Positions 1-7,302 of a stretch of 30,311 bases of DNA are shown piece by piece. The first letter of the stretch is position 1; every line of letters starts with the position of its first letter. A program made the position numbers and the translations under genes. Origin of the DNA: Bacteroides sp. UBA1773. Lineage in GTDB: Bacteria; Bacteroidota; Bacteroidia; Bacteroidales; Bacteroidaceae. Below the pieces are notes generated by a model. That model did not search any database, was not told the origin of the DNA, and worked only from the letters and a program-made list of their open reading frames with translations. The stretch is taken from contig DCGR01000022.1 in the NCBI GenBank assembly GCA_002315285.1, forward strand, positions 1,908-32,218. The letters are read 5' to 3'.

Positions 1-50
1 GTGGTGCAGGGCGACAGCATGAAATGTTAAGGAAATGTTAAAATTGCGCT

Positions 51-89
51 TTTGCACTTTGCACTTTTCAGTGTTTGCACAAGTGCAAA
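51..89. repeat. TTTGCAC tandem pair plus 16-bp palindrome
   Basis: TTTGCAC occurs twice in tandem at 51-57 and 58-64. It occurs again at 74-80, where it forms a perfect inverted repeat with GTGCAAA at 83-89 around a 2-nt centre. Two forward copies plus a palindrome of the same heptamer in 39 bp looks like a binding site for a dimeric regulator. It could also be a small hairpin ending an upstream transcript, but no T-run follows. No regulator is identified. Confidence 0.4.
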
Positions 90-443
90 TCGGGGCGAGA
101 GGTACTCCTCGGGCAGGTGGGGGGTGGCTCTCGTCCTTCATTCTATAGCCTGACTGAATAACTATCCATTATGATGCGAAGCACGTATGGACACCGCAGC
201 CACAGCCCGATGGAACCGGCAAAGGCAGGCATGCTCCCGCGTTGTAGGCAGGGAATATGTCCGCATAACTGCACATACTCCTATTTCTACGGCGATTCCA
301 TAAGGCAACAAAATCTGCATCAAAAGCGAAAGTACCGCGGAGGAGCCTGCTTTCCCCTGTGTACCATATTTCGACAACTGACATTTGCTTGCCTTATGCT
401 TTATGATAAGGTGTAAAATGTGTAGAAATCCAGTATTTCCCAT

Positions 444-451
444 TATATTTG
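444..451 (+). promoter_or_regulatory. -7 promoter box for the PfkB-type kinase
   Basis: TATATTTG matches the Bacteroidota -7 consensus TAnnTTTG and ends 26 nt before the ATG at 478. I do not see a clear TTTG -33 element at the usual 19-21 bp spacing. Confidence 0.55.
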
Positions 452-477
452 CGCTGTCATTGAAAAAGCAGTAGATA

Positions 478-1356
478 ATGGTTGGGAAAATATGTTGTGT
501 AGGTCACATCACATTAGACAAGATTGTAACCCCAAAGCTACAGGTGCACATGCCTGGTGGCACCGCATTCTATTATGCACGTGCCATGAGCCAGCTGAAT
601 GACTTCAGCCAATTTTGCTTGGTGACGGCACTTGCCGAATCCGAAATGAAGGTGGTGGACGACATTCGGTCGCACGGTATAGAAGTGAAAGTGCTCCCAT
701 CTGCCCACTCCGTGTATTTCGAAAACTCATACGGCGAGGACATGAACCATAGGAGCCAACGCGTACTGGCCAAGGCCGCCCCTTTTACAAAAGAAGCCTT
801 GAAGGATGTGAAAGCGGACTTCTTTCATTTAGGCTCGTTGCTGGCCGATGATTTCCCAACCGACCTCATCCGATACTTGTCAACAAAAGGGAAAGTATCG
901 GTTGACGCACAAGGGTATCTGCGCGAAGTGAAAGGCGAGAACGTGTATGCAACTGACTGGACCGACAAGCTGAATGCACTGCGACACATCGACATACTGA
1001 AAGTTAACGAGCATGAGATGACTACGCTCACAGGGTGTTCCGACCCTGAGAAAGCCGCGCTACAGTTAGCGGAGTGGGGCGTGGATGAGGTTGTCATCAC
1101 CTTAGGCAGCGAAGGATCGGTTGTCTATGCTGAAAACCGGCTGTTCAGAGTACCAGCATACCCGCCTCATGAACTGGTTGACGCAACAGGTTGTGGAGAC
1201 ACCTACATGGCGGGCTATTTGTACTATCGCAGCCAAGGGAAATCGTACTATGAATCTGGATGCTTCGCTGCTGCCATGAGCACCGTGAAGCTTGAATCGG
1301 CTGGCCCCTTCTCTGGCTGCGAAAAGGACATTGAAGAGATGATAAGAAACTGTTGA
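478..1356 (+). CDS. PfkB-family carbohydrate kinase
   Basis: This 292-residue protein belongs to the ribokinase/PfkB family, cytosolic enzymes that transfer phosphate from ATP to a sugar or nucleoside hydroxyl. The N-terminal substrate side is seen as the MPGGTAFYYARAMS stretch (around residues 25-38). The family C-terminal signature is at residues 235-241, DATGCGD, where D241 is the expected catalytic base and the GCG takes the place of the usual GAG anion hole. The VNEHE element near residue 180 is also typical. The length is slightly below the usual 300-330 residues. The gene stands alone behind a -7 box and is followed by a hairpin terminator, so it is probably monocistronic. Substrate specificity cannot be read from the sequence. 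Fructokinase, ribokinase and nucleoside kinase are all possible. Confidence 0.88.
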   Translation: MVGKICCVGHITLDKIVTPKLQVHMPGGTAFYYARAMSQLNDFSQFCLVTALAESEMKVVDDIRSHGIEVKVLPSAHSVYFENSYGEDMNHRSQRVLAKAAPFTKEALKDVKADFFHLGSLLADDFPTDLIRYLSTKGKVSVDAQGYLREVKGENVYATDWTDKLNALRHIDILKVNEHEMTTLTGCSDPEKAALQLAEWGVDEVVITLGSEGSVVYAENRLFRVPAYPPHELVDATGCGDTYMAGYLYYRSQGKSYYESGCFAAAMSTVKLESAGPFSGCEKDIEEMIRNC

Positions 1357-1408
1357 GGGGGAAACGAAGGACAAGAGGAAAAAGAAGAGGGAACCAGGAC
1401 ACAAAAAG

Positions 1409-1458
1409 AAGGAGAGCTCTGGACCGGAAGTTTACCCGCGAGTCCAGAAACTCTCCTT
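1409..1458. terminator. Bidirectional hairpin terminator between convergent genes
   Basis: AAGGAGAG at 1409-1416 pairs with CTCTCCTT at 1451-1458. After a small internal bulge, TCTGGAC at 1418-1424 pairs with GTCCAGA at 1442-1448. That gives about 15 paired bases with a 17-nt loop. It lies between the stop of the sugar kinase (+) and the stop of the phosphodiesterase-like gene (-), so it probably serves both. Confidence 0.75.
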
Positions 1459-1485
1459 TATTCAATGATTCAACATTCCGTGCTA

Positions 1486-2376
1486 CTATTCAAAGATGTT
1501 ATAAAGAGGCTTGCCCACCCAAGCGTGCGGACGGTCAACGCCCAACATTACAGCAACGGTAGGAATGACATCGCAAATGGAAATCGGACAATCTATTTCG
1601 AAATTCTGCTTGATGCCTTTGCCTACAAACACCACCGGTGCCTCCATTTCGTTCATGGTGATGCCGCCATGGCCTTTGTTGATGCCTCCATGGTCGGCCG
1701 TAAGGATGAACAGCGTTTCGTCGGTCATTCCGGCCTTTTCTATTCCTTCGTAGATTTGCTGTATGCATGAATCCAAATGGTTCTCTACGGCAAGATACTC
1801 ATCGGACATCCATCCGAAAGCATGGCCTTCATGATCGGGAGAATCGAAAATGATACTGCTGATTAACGGTTTTTGGGTGGTGATATAGTCCAATGCCCTT
1901 TCCAACCCCCCTTCACGATGGTTGATCTGCGAATCCATATCGATACTCAACGTGTCCACCACATAGTGCATGCCCGACCATTCGTAGAAATGCGCGATTT
2001 TGGCTTCGGGCATCTTGAGCTTTGTCTGGTAATAGATGTCGGGGAAGAAACCATGTTCGGTGAGCGTGTCGCTCGGGAAATCGGGATGCTTGCTTCCCCA
2101 GGTGTTGTAACCGTGCTGTTCCGGACCTGCTCCCATATAAAGCGACGCCCAGTTGAGCGCGCTTGCCGACGGCAACACGCTACGTTTGTGCAAAGCCCAT
2201 GAGCCTTTGGCCATCATGCTGCGATAGAAAGGCATAATGGTGGTGCCACGAAGACTTTCCGAACTCATTCCGTCGAGACCAATAATAACGACGTGTTTGG
2301 GACAAGGGTATTTTTTCCCATTTTGACAAGCTACGGCCATCGCGGCCACCAGCAATAATAACAAATACTTTTTCAT
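1486..2376 (-). CDS. Lipoprotein phosphodiesterase/phosphatase of the alkaline phosphatase superfamily
   Basis: The 296-residue product starts at ATG 2376. The upstream extension to 2469 lacks a signal sequence, whereas this start gives a clean lipoprotein signal with the lipobox Cys at residue 17 (AVAC). The rest matches the type I phosphodiesterase/nucleotide pyrophosphatase branch of the alkaline phosphatase superfamily. Metal ligands appear in order: D35 in GLDGM, a likely nucleophile S72 in LPSASALNW (Thr is more common), D181 and H185 in PDHEGH, D228-H229 in TADHGG, and H236 in GHGG. The active site therefore looks intact. The predicted location is the periplasmic face of a membrane. 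The substrate is unknown. It is the last gene of the leftward secA block, 122 bp after the unknown gene at 2499-2948. Confidence 0.85.
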   Translation of the reverse strand: MKKYLLLLLVAAMAVACQNGKKYPCPKHVVIIGLDGMSSESLRGTTIMPFYRSMMAKGSWALHKRSVLPSASALNWASLYMGAGPEQHGYNTWGSKHPDFPSDTLTEHGFFPDIYYQTKLKMPEAKIAHFYEWSGMHYVVDTLSIDMDSQINHREGGLERALDYITTQKPLISSIIFDSPDHEGHAFGWMSDEYLAVENHLDSCIQQIYEGIEKAGMTDETLFILTADHGGINKGHGGITMNEMEAPVVFVGKGIKQNFEIDCPISICDVIPTVAVMLGVDRPHAWVGKPLYNIFE

Positions 2377-2498
2377 ACGTTGATAATTTAAGTTTGACAT
2401 ATTTAGAAGTTGTCTTGAACAACAGTTTCCAAAGCGTATTGATAAGTTCTGAAAAAAGCGAAAAGACATTCAGGATAGAGGGCAGTCCGGAGATGGCT

Positions 2499-2948
2499 TC
2501 ACATCTGAATCAACTGATCCAAAAAGTCATCGAGTTCCTTATCCAATCCCTTCAACAATGGATCGCCCAACAAGAGTGTTTCCTCATCATCAACAATCAG
2601 CAACTCCGCAAGTGTTTCCTTATCCTCATCAATCATCACAAAACCATACGGCTTGGAGATGATGAGTTGCTTGAAAAAGGCTTCGCCACGAAGAGACTGG
2701 AGCGCATTGCGCAAAACCGATTCGGCCTCCGAATAGAAGTCATCGTCCTTACATTCGGAAAACGCCTTGACAGTGCCCCTTACAAGTTCCTCATCATCAT
2801 TGTAAATGACCAATTCGCCTGTTTCCTGCAGCGGTTGGAGATGAATGTCGGTAATGATGGACGTCGAATCCATGTCAAGGATATACATATCCAACGATTT
2901 CTTTATCAGTGACTTAAGTTGAGATTGTGCTTTTTGACCAAATTCCAT
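2499..2948 (-). CDS. Hypothetical acidic protein, 149 residues
   Basis: I do not recognise this family. The protein has no signal peptide and no membrane segment, so it is probably cytosolic. It is rich in Asp and Glu, especially in the C-terminal half (for example VDDEETLLLGD followed by a Leu/Asp-rich end). The pattern of alternating hydrophobic strands and helices suggests a small alpha/beta fold. It lies 22 bp downstream of the TPR lipoprotein and on the same strand, so it is probably co-transcribed with it and with secA. Codon use looks like that of its neighbours, and the ATG at 2946-2948 is the only good start. Confidence 0.75.
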   Translation of the reverse strand: MEFGQKAQSQLKSLIKKSLDMYILDMDSTSIITDIHLQPLQETGELVIYNDDEELVRGTVKAFSECKDDDFYSEAESVLRNALQSLRGEAFFKQLIISKPYGFVMIDEDKETLAELLIVDDEETLLLGDPLLKGLDKELDDFLDQLIQM

Positions 2949-2970
2949 AATACATAGTGATTTGAGAAAA

Positions 2971-3942
2971 TTATTCTATCGCTTTCATTTGTAATTGAAG
3001 TTGTGTGAGATTTTCGGCCGAATGCTCCAAGATTGTCTTATACACCGACATCTGAAAACACTCGGGACCGTTGGGCTTCGCCAATGAAATGGCCTCGTTG
3101 AGATACGCCAAAGCCTGATCGTATAATCCCTCTCTCTCTGTGCAAACGGCCATGTTGTAAGCTGCGCGCATACGTCGTGTCCCTTTGCTTTTCTTATAGG
3201 CCTGTTCCCAAAGCCGATGTGCCTCCTTGAGGTTGTTTTCTTTCAAGAACACCGCACCGTCGCGCGTTTCGATGGTTCCTGAAGCGTAATAATAACGCTC
3301 TACGCTTACCCAATGAGGAAGGATACGCTCGGCAACCGCTTCACCCGCAAACATGCACGACTCACCAATCAACTTAGAAAGCGACATGGTATGCCCTACA
3401 TCCCACATGATGGAGTCGGTAAACTGGATGGTGGTCAAATAGGTGTCGCGCTGCGGCACGTACATGCGAATGTAAGGAGTCACTGAAGCCTGAACCATAG
3501 GAATGAATCCTTCATAATATTCCACCATAAAGTTGACGAACACCGCATCGACCGACAACAACACATCAACATCCAATTCGTCGATAATCTGGCAAGACTC
3601 GCTGGGCGACAAAACACCCTTCGCACGATGCTCGTCATAAATAGTGGAATCCTGCAGGATGACCTCATCGAAATAATTGGTGGATGCAATGCTTTGTGCA
3701 AGCGCGCCTGACGCCACCACCCCATTGCCAAGATAGGTCAAGGTGTCAGCATTCTTTTTCGTAACATATTTGCTGTAATCAATACTGGGCATGTTATTGA
3801 CTATCCCAATGCGCCGCATCCCAGGCAGGAAACTCATTCCTCCCGCTTCGAGCTGGTCGTAGGTGAGATAATTGACAGAATTGCAGGCACACAAAATGCC
3901 TGCAACCAGAATGCCCAATATTTGTCTACAACAATTTGCCAT
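2971..3942 (-). CDS. Lipoprotein with C-terminal TPR segment (DUF6340-like)
   Basis: The start at ATG 3942 gives a 323-residue protein with a short signal sequence ending in the lipobox LCAC (Cys20). The longer open frame to 3972 would bury that signal. The N-terminal two thirds begin with a RIGIVNNMP strand and contain a repeated DVDVLLSVDA strand pattern. They resemble the Bacteroidota lipoprotein family DUF6340, as I recall it. The last third (about residues 220-290) contains tetratricopeptide-like helices, including the EAHRLWEQAYKK and YDQALAYLNEAI segments. Its start codon overlaps the end of secA by 17 bp, so it is probably translated from the same message. A role at the cell envelope is inferred from the lipobox and context only. 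Confidence 0.75.
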   Translation of the reverse strand: MANCCRQILGILVAGILCACNSVNYLTYDQLEAGGMSFLPGMRRIGIVNNMPSIDYSKYVTKKNADTLTYLGNGVVASGALAQSIASTNYFDEVILQDSTIYDEHRAKGVLSPSESCQIIDELDVDVLLSVDAVFVNFMVEYYEGFIPMVQASVTPYIRMYVPQRDTYLTTIQFTDSIMWDVGHTMSLSKLIGESCMFAGEAVAERILPHWVSVERYYYASGTIETRDGAVFLKENNLKEAHRLWEQAYKKSKGTRRMRAAYNMAVCTEREGLYDQALAYLNEAISLAKPNGPECFQMSVYKTILEHSAENLTQLQLQMKAIE

Positions 3943-6900
3943 GACAGTTCTTGTATTTCTTGCCAGAGCCACACGGACAAGGGTCGTTACGTCCTACCGT
4001 CTTTTCGACACGTACAGGCTCGCGTTTTTGTTCGCGTGTGTCGCGTGCCGCTGCATTTTGCTGTCCCTGGTCGTTTAGGTCCTGTTTGGTTTCCTGATAG
4101 CGTTGGCTACGTTTTTCTGGAGTCGCCTCACGCACATCCGTTGGCTCCTGCACAGGGATTTGTCCGCGCAACAAAATGCTTATGGTGTTGTTGTTGATAC
4201 GATTCACCATGTTGTCGAACAATTTCACCGATTCCAGCTTGAATATGAGCAATGGGTCTTTCTGCTCATACGAAGCATTCTGAACGGAATGCTTCAATTC
4301 ATCGAGTTCACGAAGGTTCTCTTTCCATGCATCGTCGATGGTATGCAGCAGAATGGCCTTTTCGAATGCCTTGACGATTTCCTTGCCTTCCGTTTCGTAA
4401 GCGGTCTTCAAATTGACAGGGATATTATACACATGCTTTCCATCCGAGATTGGTATCATGATGTTTTCATACATTTGTCCCTGGTTTTCATATACCTGTT
4501 TGATTACAGGCATTGCAATCTGTGCCATCCGTTCGGTCTTGAACTTGAAATTGCCCATGGTCTGTTCGAATGCGATGTCGGCCAAAGCGTCTCTGTCCTT
4601 GGCATAGAAATCCTCTTCGCTGAATGGAATGTCCATAGCAAGCGTCTGCAACATCTCCATCCTACAGCTATGGTAATCGCCCAATTCAATGGCGTATGCA
4701 CATCTGTCCCAAATCATGTTCACGATGTCCATGCCAATGCGTTCTCCCATGAGGGCATGACGGCGTTTTGCATAAATCACGGTTCGCTGCTTGTTCATCA
4801 CGTCATCATATTCCAGCAAGCGTTTACGAATGCCGAAGTTGTTCTCTTCCACTTTCTTTTGTGCACGCTCGATGGATTTCGAAATGATGGGATGCTCTAT
4901 CATCTCACCATCCTTGAATCCCAACTTGTCCATCACCGATGCCATACGTTCGGAGCCGAATAATCGCATAAGGTCATCTTCCAAGGAGACGAAGAACACA
5001 CTCGATCCAGGGTCGCCCTGACGACCGGCACGACCACGCAACTGACGATCGACGCGACGGCTTTCATGACGCTCCGTGCCAATGATTGCAAGACCACCAG
5101 CAGCCTTCACCTCATCAGACAGCTTGATGTCGGTACCACGCCCTGCCATATTGGTGGCAATCGTGACGGTACTACGCTGACCTGCCTGTGCCACGATGTC
5201 GGCCTCCTTTTGGTGTAGTTTCGCGTTGAGCACATTGTGCTCGATGTGACGGAGCTCAAGCATCTTGCTCAGCATTTCCGATATTTCCACAGATGTCGTG
5301 CCAACCAAGACCGGACGACCTTTGTCAACGATTTGCTGGATTTCCTCAATGACAGCCTTGTACTTCTCGCGTTTGGTGCGATAGATGCGGTCATTCATGT
5401 CGATGCGGGCAATGGGGCGATTGGTCGGGATAACCACCACATCAAGCTTATAGATATTCCACAACTCCCCTGCTTCCGTTTCGGCTGTACCGGTCATACC
5501 CGACAGTTTGTGATACATACGGAAATAGTTCTGGAGGGTAATTGTGGCAAAGGTTTGTGTGGCTGCTTCGATTTTCACACGTTCCTTAGCCTCGACAGCC
5601 TGGTGCAAGCCATCGCTCCAGCGGCGTCCTTCCATGATACGACCCGTCTGCTCATCCACGATTTTCACCTGTCCATCGAGCACGACATAATCAGTATCCT
5701 TCTCGAACAGAGTATATGCCTTCAGCAACTGCAGGATGGTGTGCACACGTTCAGATTTGACGGCATAGTCGGTCATCAACTGATCGCGTTTGTCCATCTT
5801 CTCCTCGTCTGTCAGCTGTTCGTTTTCGAGTGCGGAAAGCTGCGCCGTGATATCGGGCAACACGAACAAGGTCGCATCGGCCGCATTTCCGGTGATGAGC
5901 TCAATACCCTTGTCGGTAAGATCCACTCCCTTTTGTTTCTCATCGATGACGAAATAAAGAGGATCGGTGGCCTCGGGCATACGCTTGTTGTTTTGCTCCA
6001 TATAGATTTCTTCCGTCTTCAACATGCCGGCCTTCACAAAAGGTTCGCTCAGATATTTGATGAGCGGTTTGTTCTTGGGAAGAGCCTTATGACTACGGAA
6101 CAATGCCAAGAAGCCGGCTTCCTGATCGGCCTTGTTGTCGGATGCTATGAGTTTTTTGGCTTCGGCCAGATATTGGGTGGCCAAATGGCGTTGCGCTTCC
6201 ACAAGGCGTTCCACCAATGGGCGCAAATCCTCGAACAGCTGGTCGTCGCCTTTGGGCACCGGACCGGAAATGATAAGTGGCGTACGGGCATCGTCGATCA
6301 ACACGGAATCGACCTCATCGACAATGGCATAATTATGTTTGCGCTGCACCAAATCCTTGGGTGTGATAGCCATATTGTCGCGCAGATAATCGAAACCGAA
6401 CTCGTTGTTCGTTCCGAAGGTGATATCTGCCAGATAGGCCTGACGGCGTGCCTCAGAGTTGGGTTGGTGCTTGTCGATGCAATCGACCGACAGGCCATGG
6501 AACATATAGAGAGGTCCCATCCACTCGGCATCTCGCTTTGCCAGATAGTCGTTGACGGTAACCACATGCACACCATTGCCCGTCAGCGCGTTCAAGAACA
6601 CCGGCAGAGTTGCCACCAATGTCTTGCCTTCGCCTGTAGCCATTTCGGCAATGCGACCTTTGTGGAGCACCACGCCACCAAACAACTGGACATCATAGTG
6701 AACCATGTTCCAAAGCGTGTCGTTTCCTCCTGCAATCCAATGATTCTGATAAATGGCCTTGTCGTCTTCAATGCGAACAAAATCCTTGCCTTGACCAGCG
6801 AGCAAACGGTCGAACTCCGTAGCTGCAACCACGATCTCCTCATTCTCGGTGAACCGCTTGGCTGTTTCCTTTATGATGGCAAAAGCCTGTGGCAAGACCT

Positions 6901-7213
6901 CATCGAGCGCTTTCTCATACTTCTCAAGAACATCCTTTTCAAGCTTGTCAATCTGGTTGAAGATAGGTTCGCGTTTTTCTATATCGGTGCTCTCAATAGT
7001 GCTTTTCAGATTTTCAATCTCAGCATTTTCCTTTTCGGCCGAAGCCTTCACATAGGCTTTCAGTTCGACGGTTTTCGCACGCAACCCATCGTTGTCTAAT
7101 TTGGCAATTTCCGGATAGGCCGCTTTTATCTTATTCACCCAAGGCATGATTTCCTTCATGTCGCGAGTCGATTTGTTACCGAATATTTTTCCTACAAATT
7201 CGTTAAATCCCAT
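3926..7213 (-). CDS. secA: Preprotein translocase ATPase SecA
   Basis: SecA is the ATPase motor that pushes unfolded preproteins through SecYEG. This 1095-residue version is of the long Bacteroidota type. Visible features in order: Walker A GEGKT at residues 194-198, the DEVD Walker B element near residues 297-300 followed by DDARTPLIISGP, the GRIMEGRRWSDGLHQAVEAKE segment of the nucleotide-binding/preprotein region, the second RecA fold with TNMAGRGTDIKL and the GRAGRQGDPG arginine-finger motif, and the C-terminal zinc motif C1079-x-C1081 with C1090-H1091, which binds SecB or ribosomes in other bacteria. A -7 box lies 27 nt upstream. The stop codon is overlapped by the start of the downstream lipoprotein gene. 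Confidence 0.98.
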   Translation of the reverse strand: MGFNEFVGKIFGNKSTRDMKEIMPWVNKIKAAYPEIAKLDNDGLRAKTVELKAYVKASAEKENAEIENLKSTIESTDIEKREPIFNQIDKLEKDVLEKYEKALDEVLPQAFAIIKETAKRFTENEEIVVAATEFDRLLAGQGKDFVRIEDDKAIYQNHWIAGGNDTLWNMVHYDVQLFGGVVLHKGRIAEMATGEGKTLVATLPVFLNALTGNGVHVVTVNDYLAKRDAEWMGPLYMFHGLSVDCIDKHQPNSEARRQAYLADITFGTNNEFGFDYLRDNMAITPKDLVQRKHNYAIVDEVDSVLIDDARTPLIISGPVPKGDDQLFEDLRPLVERLVEAQRHLATQYLAEAKKLIASDNKADQEAGFLALFRSHKALPKNKPLIKYLSEPFVKAGMLKTEEIYMEQNNKRMPEATDPLYFVIDEKQKGVDLTDKGIELITGNAADATLFVLPDITAQLSALENEQLTDEEKMDKRDQLMTDYAVKSERVHTILQLLKAYTLFEKDTDYVVLDGQVKIVDEQTGRIMEGRRWSDGLHQAVEAKERVKIEAATQTFATITLQNYFRMYHKLSGMTGTAETEAGELWNIYKLDVVVIPTNRPIARIDMNDRIYRTKREKYKAVIEEIQQIVDKGRPVLVGTTSVEISEMLSKMLELRHIEHNVLNAKLHQKEADIVAQAGQRSTVTIATNMAGRGTDIKLSDEVKAAGGLAIIGTERHESRRVDRQLRGRAGRQGDPGSSVFFVSLEDDLMRLFGSERMASVMDKLGFKDGEMIEHPIISKSIERAQKKVEENNFGIRKRLLEYDDVMNKQRTVIYAKRRHALMGERIGMDIVNMIWDRCAYAIELGDYHSCRMEMLQTLAMDIPFSEEDFYAKDRDALADIAFEQTMGNFKFKTERMAQIAMPVIKQVYENQGQMYENIMIPISDGKHVYNIPVNLKTAYETEGKEIVKAFEKAILLHTIDDAWKENLRELDELKHSVQNASYEQKDPLLIFKLESVKLFDNMVNRINNNTISILLRGQIPVQEPTDVREATPEKRSQRYQETKQDLNDQGQQNAAARDTREQKREPVRVEKTVGRNDPCPCGSGKKYKNCHGKLL

Positions 7214-7240
7214 TTTTACTATTTTTTATATATTTGGTTG

Positions 7241-7272
7241 CAAATGTATTAAATTTATCTCTTTCCGCCCAA
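7241..7272 (-). promoter_or_regulatory. Predicted secA promoter
   Basis: On the minus strand, 7248-7241 reads TACATTTG, a full match to TAnnTTTG, ending 27 nt before the secA ATG. A weak TTGG -33 element lies at 7272-7269 with a 20-bp spacer. This lets secA be transcribed independently of the phosphatase-like gene upstream. Confidence 0.6.
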
Positions 7273-7302
7273 TATTTCGTTCTGAAATATTCAGGTACAT
7301 AC

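Larger units (their letters stand above)
1..477. other. Non-coding stretch upstream of the sugar kinase
   Basis: I see no convincing gene here. Short open frames exist on both strands (for example 162-443 on the minus strand), but they have no recognisable domain, no signal peptide and poor composition. The stretch holds a TTTGCAC repeat cluster at 51-89, a weak hairpin at 392-411 (CCTTAT paired with ATAAGG), and a promoter box at 444-451. Positions 1-30 could be the tail of a gene to the left, since an open frame ends at TAA 28-30, but this is too short to support. The part from about 150 to 400 is not AT-rich like the other spacers, so it may be a decayed gene or a dispersed intergenic repeat. 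Confidence 0.5.

Noticed and set aside
1..30. Possible last codons of a gene to the left, ending at TAA 28-30.
   Set aside because: Nine codons are too few to tell from chance.
162..443. Overlapping 60-90 codon frames on both strands in the first spacer.
   Set aside because: They conflict with each other and have no domain, signal or upstream promoter that fits. I treat the area as non-coding.
5237..7099. A 620-codon open frame on the plus strand, antisense to secA (and a 286-codon one at 4103-4963).
   Set aside because: It is wholly inside secA, has no recognisable domain and a composition typical of antisense shadows (many His, Gln, Cys). The SecA reading is certain, so the long open frame is a by-product of secA codon use.
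7229..7236. TATATTTG, a perfect -7 box on the plus strand near the secA start.
   Set aside because: No gene on the plus strand follows it. The minus-strand box at 7241-7248 explains secA.
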